Notes: generated by a model not told the origin, from the letters alone. 24,500 nucleotides of DNA from Clostridiaceae bacterium (GCA_902362865.1 CABIYE010000040.1:1-24500); one strand, 5' to 3'; numbered from the stretch's first letter, positions 16,433-24,425 are shown. Numbers and translations: made by a program.

Positions 16433-17259
16433 TGGAAAAAGGACTTGGTAAGATACAGACTTTGATGGTTGTGAAGAAAGTAGAATTTGGCGTATATCTG
16501 GGGACTGAAAAGGAGCGTGTGCTTCTTCCGAAAAAGCAGGTACCGAAAGATATTGAGGTAGGAGATCCGATTGAAGTATTTTTATATAAGGATTCCAGCG
16601 ATCGTCTGATTGCAACCACAAAGCATCCGAAGATTGTCTTGGGCGAATTGAAGGTTCTGAAGGTTGCAGACACGGGAAAAGTAGGAGCTTTCCTGGACTG
16701 GGGATTGGAAAAGGATCTTCTGCTTCCTTTTAAAGAACAGACAGCCAAGGTGAAAAAGGGGGATTCCTGTCTGGTGAGCCTCTATGTGGATAAAAGCAAG
16801 AGACTCTGTGCCACCATGCGGGTGTACGGGAAGCTGCGGACGAATTCCCCTTATAAGAAGGATGACCATGTTGCAGGGATTATTTATGACAAAAGTGATA
16901 ATTTTGGCTTGTTTGTAGCGGTGGACAATCAGTACAGCGCCTTGATACCGAAGCGGGAGGTGTATGGCAGCTACCGCGTGGGTGATCGGGTAGAGGCGCG
17001 GGTCACAGAGGTGAAACCGGATGGCAAGCTGGATTTGAGCGTGCGCGAGAAAGCGTTTATACAGATGGATGCAGATGCAGAGAAAGTACTGGAAGCGATA
17101 GATAATTTTGGCGGGGAGCTGCCTTTCAACGATAAGGCGGATCCGGAGATTATCAAACGGGAGCTGGGGCTTAGTAAAAATGCATTTAAGCGTGCGGTTG
17201 GACGGCTCTTAAAAGAAAGAAAAATAGAAATTAAAGAAAAAACCATTGCAATTCGGTAA
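16432..17259 (+). CDS. S1 RNA-binding protein of the CvfB/YitL family
   Basis: About 275 residues with three consecutive OB/S1-like domains (roughly 5-65, 68-135 and 145-215; the third, with GIIYDKSDNFGLFVAVDNQYSALIPKREV, is the most typical S1) and a C-terminal winged helix (about 215-275, ELGLSKNAFKRAVGRLLKERKI). This order is that of CvfB (S. aureus virulence regulator, RNA binding) and B. subtilis YitL. Two adjacent ATG codons occur at 16429 and 16432; AGGAG (16420-16424) is 4 bp from the first and 7 bp from the second, so I prefer the second. The first overlaps the thioesterase stop. Targets are unknown; a role in RNA turnover or translation is inferred from the domains. Confidence 0.9.
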   Translation: MEKGLGKIQTLMVVKKVEFGVYLGTEKERVLLPKKQVPKDIEVGDPIEVFLYKDSSDRLIATTKHPKIVLGELKVLKVADTGKVGAFLDWGLEKDLLLPFKEQTAKVKKGDSCLVSLYVDKSKRLCATMRVYGKLRTNSPYKKDDHVAGIIYDKSDNFGLFVAVDNQYSALIPKREVYGSYRVGDRVEARVTEVKPDGKLDLSVREKAFIQMDADAEKVLEAIDNFGGELPFNDKADPEIIKRELGLSKNAFKRAVGRLLKERKIEIKEKTIAIR

Positions 17260-17273
17260 AAAATGGTTATAAT
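17246..17273 (+). promoter_or_regulatory. Candidate promoter of the HPr-like gene
   Basis: TTGCAA (17246-17251; 4 of 6 matches) is followed after 16 bp by a perfect TATAAT (17268-17273). The -35 box lies within the last codons of the S1-protein gene. The expected start near 17280 leaves a ~40 nt leader. A 7-bp inverted repeat, AACCATT (17241-17247) and AATGGTT (17262-17268), spans the same region and would pair the -35 and spacer bases in read-through RNA. Confidence 0.55.
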
Positions 17274-17320
17274 GGTGGTTGAAAACGATAAACAGTAATT
17301 TTGGAAAGGAATGATTTAAC

Positions 17321-17554
17321 ATGAAAGTACAGAATATTACTGATATTGAAAAGTTTTTTAAAGTTGTAGACAGCTGTGGCGGTAAGGTTGAGCTGGTAAC
17401 AGGAGAAGGCGATAGACTGAACCTGAAATCTAAGTTATCTCAGTATGTATCAATGGCAAATATTTTCTCTAACGGAGAGATTCCGGAGCTGGAGATTATT
17501 GCTTATGAGAAAGAAGATATTGATAAACTGGTTGATTTCATGATTAACGGCTAA
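17321..17554 (+). CDS. Small HPr-like protein lacking the phosphorylation histidine
   Basis: A 77-residue protein. From about residue 8 it can be laid along HPr: a helix (DIEKFFKVVDSCG), a strand (KVELVTG), the segment RLNLKSKLSQYVSM corresponding to HPr VNLKSIMGVMSL (S37 matches regulatory Ser46), then a strand and final helix (EIIAYEKEDIDKLVDFM). The first ~9 residues of HPr, including beta-1 and the HARPA active site with His15, are missing, so it cannot accept phosphate from Enzyme I in the usual way. GGAAAGGA sits 10 bp from the ATG. It has its own promoter and a likely terminator and precedes dnaE. The relationship is by my own alignment; a domain search would settle it. Function unknown. 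Confidence 0.75.
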   Translation: MKVQNITDIEKFFKVVDSCGGKVELVTGEGDRLNLKSKLSQYVSMANIFSNGEIPELEIIAYEKEDIDKLVDFMING

Positions 17555-17572
17555 TTATGGAAGTGGAAAGCA

Positions 17573-17610
17573 GCGTCATTGCCTGATAGGTGATGGCGCA
17601 TTTTGTGTTA
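17573..17610 (+). terminator. Probable intrinsic terminator between the HPr-like gene and dnaE
   Basis: Arms 17573-17583 (GCGTCATTGCC) and 17589-17599 (GGTGATGGCGC) form an 11-bp stem with three G-U pairs around the loop TGATA, followed by ATTTTGTGTTA. The tail is interrupted by G, so termination may be partial, allowing some transcription into dnaE. Confidence 0.55.
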
Positions 17611-17626
17611 TTAAAGGAGAAGTGAT

Positions 17627-20600
17627 ATGAGCTTTGCGCATTTACATGTCCATACAGAGTACAGCCTTTTGGACGGTTCTAATAAAATTAAAGAATGTAT
17701 TTCCCGTGTAAAAGAACTGGGAATGGACAGTGTGGCAATTACCGATCACGGCGTGATGTTCGGCGTGATTGATTTTTACCGCGCTGCGAAAGCAGCGGGG
17801 ATTCATCCGGTGCTGGGCTGTGAGGTATATGTGGCTCCCGGTTCCCGTTTTGACAAAGAACTTGGCGGCAGTGAGGACCGGTATTATCATTTGGTGCTCC
17901 TGGCAGAGAACGATACGGGCTATCACAATCTGATGAAAATCGTGTCAAAAGGTTTTACGGAAGGATATTACTATAAGCCCCGTGTGGATCTGGAGCTTTT
18001 GGAGGAATACCATGAGGGAATTATCGCTCTGAGTGCCTGCCTGGCAGGAGAGGTGCAGCGTAATATTGTGAGAGGCATGTATGCGGAGGCAAGGGAAGCC
18101 GCATATCGATATGAGAGAATATTCGGAAAAGGGAATTTTTTCTTGGAGCTGCAGGATCATGGAATGGCTGAGCAGCAGACAGTAAATCAGGCGCTGCTTC
18201 GCATGAGCGCGGAGACGGGAATTGAGCTGGTTGCCACAAACGACGTGCACTATACTTACGAAGAGGATGCGAAGCCTCATGACATTCTGCTCTGTATCCA
18301 GACCGGCAAAAAGCTGGCGGATGAAGACCGGATGCGCTATGAGGGCGGGCAATATTATATCAAATCAGAAGAAGAGATGAGGAGCCTCTTCCCTTATGCT
18401 CTTCAGGCGCTTGAGAACACGCAGAAAATCGCGGATCGTTGTCATGTGGAGATTGAATTTGGCGTGACGAAGCTCCCCAAATATGACGTGCCGGAAGGCT
18501 ATACTTCCTGGGAATACTTAAATAAGCTGTGTCTTGAAGGTCTGGAAAGGCATTACGACCCTGTAACCCGGGAATTACAGGATAGATTACATTATGAATT
18601 GTCAGTCATCCAATCCATGGGATATGTGGATTATTTCCTGATTGTGTGGGATTTTATTAAATATGCGAAAGATCATCAGATTATGGTGGGGCCGGGCCGT
18701 GGCTCGGCAGCGGGAAGTATCGTTTCTTACTGCTTGGATATTACCAGTATCGATCCGATTAAATACCAGCTTCTGTTTGAGCGGTTCCTGAATCCGGAGC
18801 GGGTGTCCATGCCGGATATTGACGTGGATTTTTGCTTTGAGCGGCGGCAGGAAGTGATTGATTATGTGGTGCGTAAGTATGGGAAAGACCGGGTAGTCCA
18901 GATTGTAACCTTTGGTACGATGGCGGCAAGAGGTGTTATACGTGACGTGGGGCGTGTTATGGATCTGCCGTATGCTTTTGTGGATACCGTTGCGAAGATG
19001 ATCCCCAAGGAGCTGAATATTACGTTGGATAAGGCGCTGGCAGCGAATCATGAACTTAAGAAGCTTTATGATGAAGATGAACAGGTAAAAGAGCTTCTGG
19101 ATATGTCCAAAAGACTGGAAGGTTTACCCAGGCACACTTCCATGCATGCGGCGGGAGTTGTTATCAGCCAGAAATCGGTGGATGAATATGTACCGCTCTC
19201 GTTAGGATCTGATGGTTCTGTAACCACACAATTTACTATGACTACGTTGGAAGAACTGGGACTTCTGAAAATGGATTTTCTGGGACTTCGTACGCTGACG
19301 GTTATCCAGAATGCGGTGGAGCTGGCGCAGCAGAGTACGGGAAGAAAGATAGATATGAATCAGATAGACTACGATGATAAGGCAGTGCTGGACTCTATCG
19401 GAAGTGGCAAGACGGACGGCGTGTTCCAGCTTGAGAGCGCGGGGATGAAGAGCTTTATGAAAGAGTTGAAGCCGCAGAGCCTGGAGGATATTATCGCAGG
19501 AATCTCCCTGTACCGTCCGGGTCCGATGGATTTTATTCCCCAGTATATAAAGGGGAAGAATCACCCGGACTCTATCACTTATGACTGCCCTCAGTTGGAG
19601 CCGGTCTTAGCGCCGACCTACGGCTGTATCGTTTACCAGGAGCAGGTAATGCAGATTGTACGTGACCTGGCAGGTTATACGCTGGGGCGGAGCGATTTGC
19701 TGCGAAGAGCTATGTCTAAGAAGAAAGGGGACGTTATGCAGAAGGAGCGCCAAAGCTTCGTTTATGGCAATGAAGCGGAGGGGGTTCCCGGTTGTGTGAA
19801 GAATGGGATTGATGAAGCAACGGCAAATAAGATTTATGATGAAATGATTGATTTCGCAAAATATGCTTTTAATAAATCCCATGCAGCGGCATATGCGGTG
19901 GTTTCCTATCAGACTGCTTATTTGAAGTATTATTTTCCGGTAGAATTTATGGCGGCGCTTATGACGTCAGTTATTGATAATCCGCCGAAGGTATCGGAGT
20001 ATATTTACGCCTGCCGGCAGATGGGGATTGAAGTCCTGCCGCCGGATATTAACGAAGGGATGGGCAATTTTTCTGTAGACAAAGGGAAGATCCGCTATGG
20101 CCTGGCAGCAATCAAGAGTATCGGACGTCCGGTTATCCAGGCAATCATCGAAGAGCGGAATGCAAGAGGAAGATTTAAAACACTTAAGGATTTCGTGGAG
20201 CGCCTTTCCGGTAAAGAGGTCAATAAAAGAACCATAGAGAGCTTTATCAAGGCAGGAGCCTTTGACAGCCTGGGAGGAACCAGGAAGCAATTTATGATGA
20301 TTTATATACGGATTCTCGATCAGGTGAACCAGGAGCGTAAATACTCCATGGCGGGGCAGATGTCGCTTTTTGACTTGGTGGATGAAGACCAGAAGAAAGA
20401 ATTTGATGTTCAGCTTCCGGATGTGGGAGAATATGAGAAGGAGACGAAGCTTGCCTTTGAAAAAGAAGTGGCGGGCGTATACCTGACCGGACATCCTCTG
20501 GAAGATTACGAAGAAAAATGGAAAAAGAATATTACAAGAACGGCGCTGGACTTCCAGATCGATGAGGATACCGGGCGTACAAAGGTCCGCGATGGCGCGC

Positions 20601-21109
20601 GGGAGACAATCGGAGGCATGATTACGGATAAAACCATCAAATATACAAAGAATAATAAAACGATGGCATTTATCACGGTGGAAGATTTGGCAGGAACGGT
20701 GGAAGTGGTCATTTTTCCAAGGGACTATGAGAAAAACCAGCGATTTCTGGATGAGGACAGTAAGGTATTCGTCAAAGGCCGGGTATCCGAAGAGGATGAT
20801 GCGCCCAGTAAATTAATCTGTGAATCGGTGATACCTTTTGAACAGACCAGGAAGGAATTGTGGATACAGTATGAGAACAAAGAAGCGTATCTCAGGGATG
20901 AAACACATCTGTTTGAGCTGTTGAAATCATCGGAAGGAGAGGATTCGGTTATCATCTACTGCCGGTCTGAAAAAGCAGTAAAAAGGCTTCCGGCAGGCCG
21001 GAATATCCACATAGAGCCGGGAATATTAAGCAGATTGACGAATTATTATGGGGAATCTTATGTGAAAGTTGTAGAAAAACCCATTGAAAAGCTGTCGCAG
21101 ATAGGGTAG
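17627..21109 (+). CDS. dnaE: DNA polymerase III alpha subunit (DnaE)
   Basis: A 1160-residue C-family replicative polymerase. In order: N-terminal PHP domain starting HLHVHTEYSLLDG (H7, H9) with AITDHG; the palm with GPGRGSAAGSIVSY and PDIDVDF, whose D397 and D399 match catalytic D401/D403 of E. coli DnaE; fingers; a tandem helix-hairpin-helix region (~830-890, e.g. NKRTIESFIKAGAFDSLGG); a beta-clamp binding motif QMSLFD (911-916); and an OB fold (~995-1070). There is no 3'-5' exonuclease insert, so it is DnaE, not PolC, which Firmicutes carry separately. AAAGGAGAAG precedes the ATG at 17627. It sits directly upstream of pfkA on the same strand. Length and motifs are complete. Confidence 0.98.
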   Translation: MSFAHLHVHTEYSLLDGSNKIKECISRVKELGMDSVAITDHGVMFGVIDFYRAAKAAGIHPVLGCEVYVAPGSRFDKELGGSEDRYYHLVLLAENDTGYHNLMKIVSKGFTEGYYYKPRVDLELLEEYHEGIIALSACLAGEVQRNIVRGMYAEAREAAYRYERIFGKGNFFLELQDHGMAEQQTVNQALLRMSAETGIELVATNDVHYTYEEDAKPHDILLCIQTGKKLADEDRMRYEGGQYYIKSEEEMRSLFPYALQALENTQKIADRCHVEIEFGVTKLPKYDVPEGYTSWEYLNKLCLEGLERHYDPVTRELQDRLHYELSVIQSMGYVDYFLIVWDFIKYAKDHQIMVGPGRGSAAGSIVSYCLDITSIDPIKYQLLFERFLNPERVSMPDIDVDFCFERRQEVIDYVVRKYGKDRVVQIVTFGTMAARGVIRDVGRVMDLPYAFVDTVAKMIPKELNITLDKALAANHELKKLYDEDEQVKELLDMSKRLEGLPRHTSMHAAGVVISQKSVDEYVPLSLGSDGSVTTQFTMTTLEELGLLKMDFLGLRTLTVIQNAVELAQQSTGRKIDMNQIDYDDKAVLDSIGSGKTDGVFQLESAGMKSFMKELKPQSLEDIIAGISLYRPGPMDFIPQYIKGKNHPDSITYDCPQLEPVLAPTYGCIVYQEQVMQIVRDLAGYTLGRSDLLRRAMSKKKGDVMQKERQSFVYGNEAEGVPGCVKNGIDEATANKIYDEMIDFAKYAFNKSHAAAYAVVSYQTAYLKYYFPVEFMAALMTSVIDNPPKVSEYIYACRQMGIEVLPPDINEGMGNFSVDKGKIRYGLAAIKSIGRPVIQAIIEERNARGRFKTLKDFVERLSGKEVNKRTIESFIKAGAFDSLGGTRKQFMMIYIRILDQVNQERKYSMAGQMSLFDLVDEDQKKEFDVQLPDVGEYEKETKLAFEKEVAGVYLTGHPLEDYEEKWKKNITRTALDFQIDEDTGRTKVRDGARETIGGMITDKTIKYTKNNKTMAFITVEDLAGTVEVVIFPRDYEKNQRFLDEDSKVFVKGRVSEEDDAPSKLICESVIPFEQTRKELWIQYENKEAYLRDETHLFELLKSSEGEDSVIIYCRSEKAVKRLPAGRNIHIEPGILSRLTNYYGESYVKVVEKPIEKLSQIG

Positions 21110-21163
21110 AATATTGACGAATATATAAGATGGAGTAATTTTTTTTAAATAAAACTCATAGCA

Positions 21164-21169
21164 TATAGT
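21164..21169 (+). promoter_or_regulatory. Possible -10 box of a pfkA promoter
   Basis: TATAGT (21164-21169; 5 of 6 matches) lies 19 bp before the pfkA ATG, behind an A/T-rich stretch with eight T's (21139-21146) that offers only a poor -35. A TTGACG at 21114-21119 is too far upstream for this box. Weak evidence; pfkA may also be read from the dnaE transcript. Confidence 0.3.
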
Positions 21170-21188
21170 TACAGATGGAGGACAAATC

Positions 21189-22163
21189 ATGGCAAAACAG
21201 ATTCGGACAATTGGTGTTTTGACAAGCGGCGGTGACGCACCGGGAATGAATGCCGCTATCCGTGCGGTGGTTAGAACAGCATTAGGGAAAGGCTTACGTG
21301 TAAGAGGTATCAGAAAAGGATATCAGGGACTTCTGGACGAAGAAATCATTGATTTATCTGCCAGAGATGTTTCGGATACAATCCAGAGAGGCGGTACGAT
21401 TCTTCAGACTGCCCGCTGTGCCGAGATGCGTACAGAGGAAGGGCAGCAGGAGGCTGCGGCTATTTGTAAGAAATATGGAATTGATGGGTTAGTGGTAATT
21501 GGCGGCGACGGTTCTTTTAAAGGAGCACAGAAGCTTTCTAAGCTGGGAATCAATACGATTGGTGTTCCGGGAACCATCGATCTTGACATCGCCTGTACAG
21601 AGTATACGATTGGCTTTGATACGGCTGTCAATACGGCGATGGAAGCAATTGACAAGGTTCGTGATACGTCTACGTCACATGAGAGATGCTCGATTATTGA
21701 GGTTATGGGCCGGGATGCAGGTTATCTGGCGCTGTGGTGCGGAATTGCCAATGGTGCAGAGAGAATCTTGATGCCGGAAGAGCATGATTTTGATGAGAAA
21801 GCAATTATTGAAGACATTCAGGAGTGCCGGAAGCGTGGTAAGAAGAATTATATTATTATCAACGCAGAAGGTGTAGGAGGCTCCATTGAGCTGGCGAAGA
21901 GGATTGAAGCCGCAACAGGAATGGAGACGCGGGCTACCATCATCGGACACATGCAGCGTGGCGGAAGCCCAACCTGTAAAGACAGGGTATATGCGTCTAT
22001 TATGGGTTCCATGGCAGTGGATCTTTTAATTGAAGGAAAGACCAACCGTGTCGTAGGTTACAGGAACGGACAGTATGTGGATTTTGATATTGATGAGGCG
22101 CTGGGAATGCAGAAGGGCATCCCGGATTATCAGTATGAAATTGCAAGACAGCTGGCGCTGTAA
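21189..22163 (+). CDS. pfkA: ATP-dependent 6-phosphofructokinase
   Basis: A 324-residue glycolytic enzyme that phosphorylates fructose 6-phosphate, normally as an allosteric tetramer. It has GVLTSGGDAPGMNAAIR at the N-terminus and GGDGS (105-109); the Gly at 108, equivalent to E. coli Gly104, marks ATP rather than pyrophosphate as donor. The catalytic motif reads PGTIDLDI with D131 and D133; the residue between them is Leu (L132) where most PfkA have Asn. RDTSTSHER, VMGRDAG and GHMQRGG follow. TGGAGG is 7 bp from the ATG. It is followed by a hairpin terminator. Apart from L132 it is a standard group-A enzyme. Confidence 0.97.
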   Translation: MAKQIRTIGVLTSGGDAPGMNAAIRAVVRTALGKGLRVRGIRKGYQGLLDEEIIDLSARDVSDTIQRGGTILQTARCAEMRTEEGQQEAAAICKKYGIDGLVVIGGDGSFKGAQKLSKLGINTIGVPGTIDLDIACTEYTIGFDTAVNTAMEAIDKVRDTSTSHERCSIIEVMGRDAGYLALWCGIANGAERILMPEEHDFDEKAIIEDIQECRKRGKKNYIIINAEGVGGSIELAKRIEAATGMETRATIIGHMQRGGSPTCKDRVYASIMGSMAVDLLIEGKTNRVVGYRNGQYVDFDIDEALGMQKGIPDYQYEIARQLAL

Positions 22164-22203
22164 GAAGCGTTTCCGGTTGAAGCTAAGGAATAAGATGGAT
22201 AGA

Positions 22204-22241
22204 GAGAAGATGCAGGCACACAAGTTCCCGCATCTTCTTTT
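22204..22241 (+). terminator. Intrinsic terminator of pfkA
   Basis: AGAAGATGC (22205-22213) pairs perfectly with GCATCTTCT (22230-22238) around a 16-nt loop, and the stem runs directly into TTTT. It lies 41 bp after the pfkA stop and just upstream of the murI promoter. Confidence 0.7.
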
Positions 22242-22248
22242 GTATGTG

Positions 22249-22278
22249 TTGACGAACGCCCGGCAGAGGTTGTAAAAT
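22249..22278 (+). promoter_or_regulatory. Promoter of murI
   Basis: TTGACG (22249-22254; 5 of 6) and TAAAAT (22273-22278; 5 of 6) are separated by 18 bp. Transcription would start around 22285, right before the ribosome site GGGGAGG, giving a leader of about 20 nt. Confidence 0.65.
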
Positions 22279-22304
22279 AGGGGAAAGCAAAGGGGAGGGT
22301 GGAT

Positions 22305-23120
22305 ATGGATAAAAGAAAAACGGCTCCGGTGGGAGTCTTTGATTCCGGCGTGGGCGGTCTTACTGTTGCAAGAGAGATTATGCGGCAGCTGCCGGATGAG
22401 AATATCGTATATTTTGGAGATACGGCAAGAGTACCCTATGGAAGTAAGTCGAAGGAGAACATTATCCGGTTTTCCAGGCAGATTATAAGGTTCCTTGAGA
22501 CGAAAAATGTGAAAGCCATTGTGATTGCCTGCAATACGGCAAGTGCACTGGCACTGGATGTGGTGAAGCAGGAATTTAACATTCCGATTATCGGAGTCAT
22601 TGTCCCGGGGGCACGGGCAGCAGTGCGTGAGACCAGGAATAAAAAGATTGGCGTAGTCGGAACGGAGGGAACGATCCATAGTGAAATGTATACAAAAGTC
22701 ATTCAGGGGATGGAACCCGGGGCGTCTGTAATCGGAAAGCCCTGTCCGCTTTTTGTGCCGCTGGTCGAGGAAGGCTTTGCGAAGCATCACATAACAGATG
22801 AGGTAATCGAAATTTATTTGGAGGAAATGAAGCATTCCGATGTAGACACTATGATTTTGGGATGTACCCATTATCCGTTGCTGCGTTCGAAAATCATGGC
22901 ATATTTCGGAGAGAAGGTGCACATCGTCAATCCGGCATATGAGACGGCGCTGGATTTAAAACGGGTGCTGGAAGAGCAGGGGACGGCGAATGATAGTGGA
23001 AATCTGAATAAATATGAATTCTATGTCAGTGATGCGGCAGAGAAGTTTAAGCAGTTTGCCAATTCCATTCTTCCGTATAATGTAGAAACTATTACACAGA
23101 TTAACATTGAGGAATATTAG
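22305..23120 (+). CDS. murI: Glutamate racemase (MurI)
   Basis: A 271-residue cytoplasmic enzyme that makes D-glutamate for the peptidoglycan stem peptide. Both catalytic cysteines are present: C76 in ACNTAS and C187 in GCTHYPL. The N-terminal PVGVFDSGVGGLTV and the YFGDTARVPYG segment are diagnostic. A GTG two codons upstream (22299) overlaps the ribosome site GGGGAGGG, so the ATG at 22305 is the start. The downstream DUF1934 gene begins after 8 bp and is co-transcribed. Together with ddl and murF this is the third stem-peptide gene in the window, but in a separate transcript. Confidence 0.96.
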   Translation: MDKRKTAPVGVFDSGVGGLTVAREIMRQLPDENIVYFGDTARVPYGSKSKENIIRFSRQIIRFLETKNVKAIVIACNTASALALDVVKQEFNIPIIGVIVPGARAAVRETRNKKIGVVGTEGTIHSEMYTKVIQGMEPGASVIGKPCPLFVPLVEEGFAKHHITDEVIEIYLEEMKHSDVDTMILGCTHYPLLRSKIMAYFGEKVHIVNPAYETALDLKRVLEEQGTANDSGNLNKYEFYVSDAAEKFKQFANSILPYNVETITQINIEEY

Positions 23121-23128
23121 GTGATTCG

Positions 23129-23566
23129 ATGACGAAGGATGTATTAATCAGTATCTCCGGCCTGCATTATGATGCACTGGACGGGGAAGGGGAAGGACAG
23201 CCCGTGGAAGTCATTACTCCAGCCGCCTACTATCTAAAAAACGGCAAACACTATGTTGTGTACGATGAGATGGTGGAAGGGATGCCGGGTACCATTAGGA
23301 ATACGATTAAAATCACAGGCGACTATATGTTTGAGATTAGGAAAAGCGGGATAGCAGATACCCATATGGTATTTGAAAAAGACCGCATTAATATGACGAA
23401 TTATGCCACGCCCTACGGCGATATGATGGTAGGGATACATACAAAAGATATGAAAGTGAATGTGGAAGAGGAAAATATTGACGTCAGCATCAGCTATGCG
23501 CTGGATGTTAATAATGAACCGCTGTCAGACTGTGAGATTAAGGTAAATATAAGGGGAATGCATTAG
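23129..23566 (+). CDS. DUF1934 (YwiB-like) beta-barrel protein
   Basis: A 145-residue soluble protein with no signal peptide. The pattern of short strands (VLISISGLHYD, AAYYLKNGKHYVVYDEM, NTIKITGDYMFEIRKSG, THMVFEKDRINMTNYATPYGDMMVGIHT, VDVSISYALDVNNE) is that of DUF1934, a calycin-like barrel family found in Firmicutes; no activity is established. The ribosome site (GGTGAT) is weak, fitting translation coupled to murI 8 bp upstream. The last codons and the stop are part of the terminator stem-loop. Confidence 0.87.
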   Translation: MTKDVLISISGLHYDALDGEGEGQPVEVITPAAYYLKNGKHYVVYDEMVEGMPGTIRNTIKITGDYMFEIRKSGIADTHMVFEKDRINMTNYATPYGDMMVGIHTKDMKVNVEEENIDVSISYALDVNNEPLSDCEIKVNIRGMH

Positions 23567-23583
23567 ATGCATTCCCCTTTTTT
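23551..23583 (+). terminator. Intrinsic terminator overlapping the end of the DUF1934 gene
   Basis: AAGGGGAATGCAT (23551-23563) and ATGCATTCCCCTT (23567-23579) are perfect complements around the three bases TAG, which are the DUF1934 stop codon; the stem leads into six T's (23578-23583). It ends the murI-DUF1934 transcript. Confidence 0.92.
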
Positions 23584-23610
23584 GGAATATTAGGAAAGCT
23601 GCTCGCATCA

Positions 23611-23635
23611 GCCGGACATCTGCAAGATGTCCAGC
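23611..23635. other. Intergenic stem-loop of unknown role
   Basis: GGACATCT (23614-23621) and AGATGTCC (23625-23632) are perfect complements around GCA, and the pairing extends to 11 bp with one imperfect pair (C-A on +, U-G on the - strand RNA). It lies within a 240-bp gene-free stretch (23567-23806) that also holds GCTG...CAGC and CTCAA/TTGAG short pairings but no reading frame with a ribosome site. No T-run follows on either strand, so it is not a standard terminator. Confidence 0.5.
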
Positions 23636-23749
23636 ACCCCTCAAGAATTGAGAGATATAGGGAGTTCGAGACGGGCTTGTCTGTTATATTTTCAGAAAAA
23701 ATAAATATTTTCAAAACAAAAGAAAAACAAATTTTAATTATACTTGTAA

Positions 23750-23777
23750 TAGACAGATGATTTTGGTATTCTATACT
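23750..23777 (+). promoter_or_regulatory. Promoter of the C-terminal lipoprotein gene
   Basis: TAGACA (23750-23755; 5 of 6) and TATACT (23772-23777; 5 of 6) are 16 bp apart. Upstream, 23690-23745 is almost pure A/T with runs of A and T, resembling an UP element that boosts promoter strength. The leader would be about 23 nt. Confidence 0.6.
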
Positions 23778-23806
23778 TAAGAAATGCAATTTAGGAGGGG
23801 GTTAAT

Positions 23807-24400
23807 ATGATAGAGAGTAAATCTATGAAGAAGCAATATGCTATTTTGATTTTTATAGCAATCGTTATTGTCTCAGCAATAGTTTTAGTGGCGTGTGGTT
23901 CGGAGAAAAAAGAAGAATCCCTTACGGAAGATGTTGTAGATGATGGGAATCACAGACCGGACAGAGAACTGGATCCCGATGTGAGAAAGTTGTTTGAGGC
24001 AGACGGCGATTCTGCTGAAAATTATGAAGTGATTCTGGTTGAAAATTCCTATTATAATCAAAATGGAAAATATCTTTTTGATGACCCGGAAATTGTGGAA
24101 CATATAGTGACAAATTTAAGTTCCCTTTCGATTAAGGAAATAGATCCGATCCCTTATTATGAAGATATGACGAGGGGACTACAGGTTATGGTTTATCCGA
24201 AAGGGACAGAAGGGAATCACTGCTCTTTTGAAATTCTGGAGAAGAATGAAGAAGGAAATTATGTAATTAGTCTGGAGATATTTAACGAGATAGTGGCAGA
24301 GGTCGTAGAGGGAGATTTTGACTATGCATATCTGAAAGAGCTTTATCAGGAGAGGGCAAGAGAAGTAGGGGGAACGCTGGAAGGAGAATCGGTGGAATAG
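23807..24400 (+). CDS. Lipoprotein of unknown function
   Basis: A 197-residue predicted lipoprotein. MKK, a hydrophobic stretch (about 11-27) and the lipobox LVAC (lipidated C30) are followed by an acidic linker (EKKEESLTEDVVDDGNHRPDRELDPD) and a globular, acidic domain without motifs I recognise. Strong AGGAGGGGG (23793-23801) precedes the ATG at 23807; a second ATG at 23825 (MKKQYAIL) would give a more standard signal peptide but lacks a ribosome site. It has its own promoter and is not in an operon with murI. No gene follows within the window. A surface role is inferred only from the lipobox. Confidence 0.82.
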   Translation: MIESKSMKKQYAILIFIAIVIVSAIVLVACGSEKKEESLTEDVVDDGNHRPDRELDPDVRKLFEADGDSAENYEVILVENSYYNQNGKYLFDDPEIVEHIVTNLSSLSIKEIDPIPYYEDMTRGLQVMVYPKGTEGNHCSFEILEKNEEGNYVISLEIFNEIVAEVVEGDFDYAYLKELYQERAREVGGTLEGESVE

Positions 24401-24425
24401 CATCCAGGTAGTGTAAAGTAGTCTA

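Noticed and set aside
22026..22922. A 298-codon frame on the - strand opposite pfkA and murI
   Set aside because: It crosses a terminator and promoter and lies opposite clear coding sequence; its product is Cys/His-rich without motifs, typical of antisense translation.
23661..23682. A tRNA-like T-arm (GAGTTCGAGAC)
   Set aside because: No acceptor stem, anticodon arm or CCA context can be built around it.
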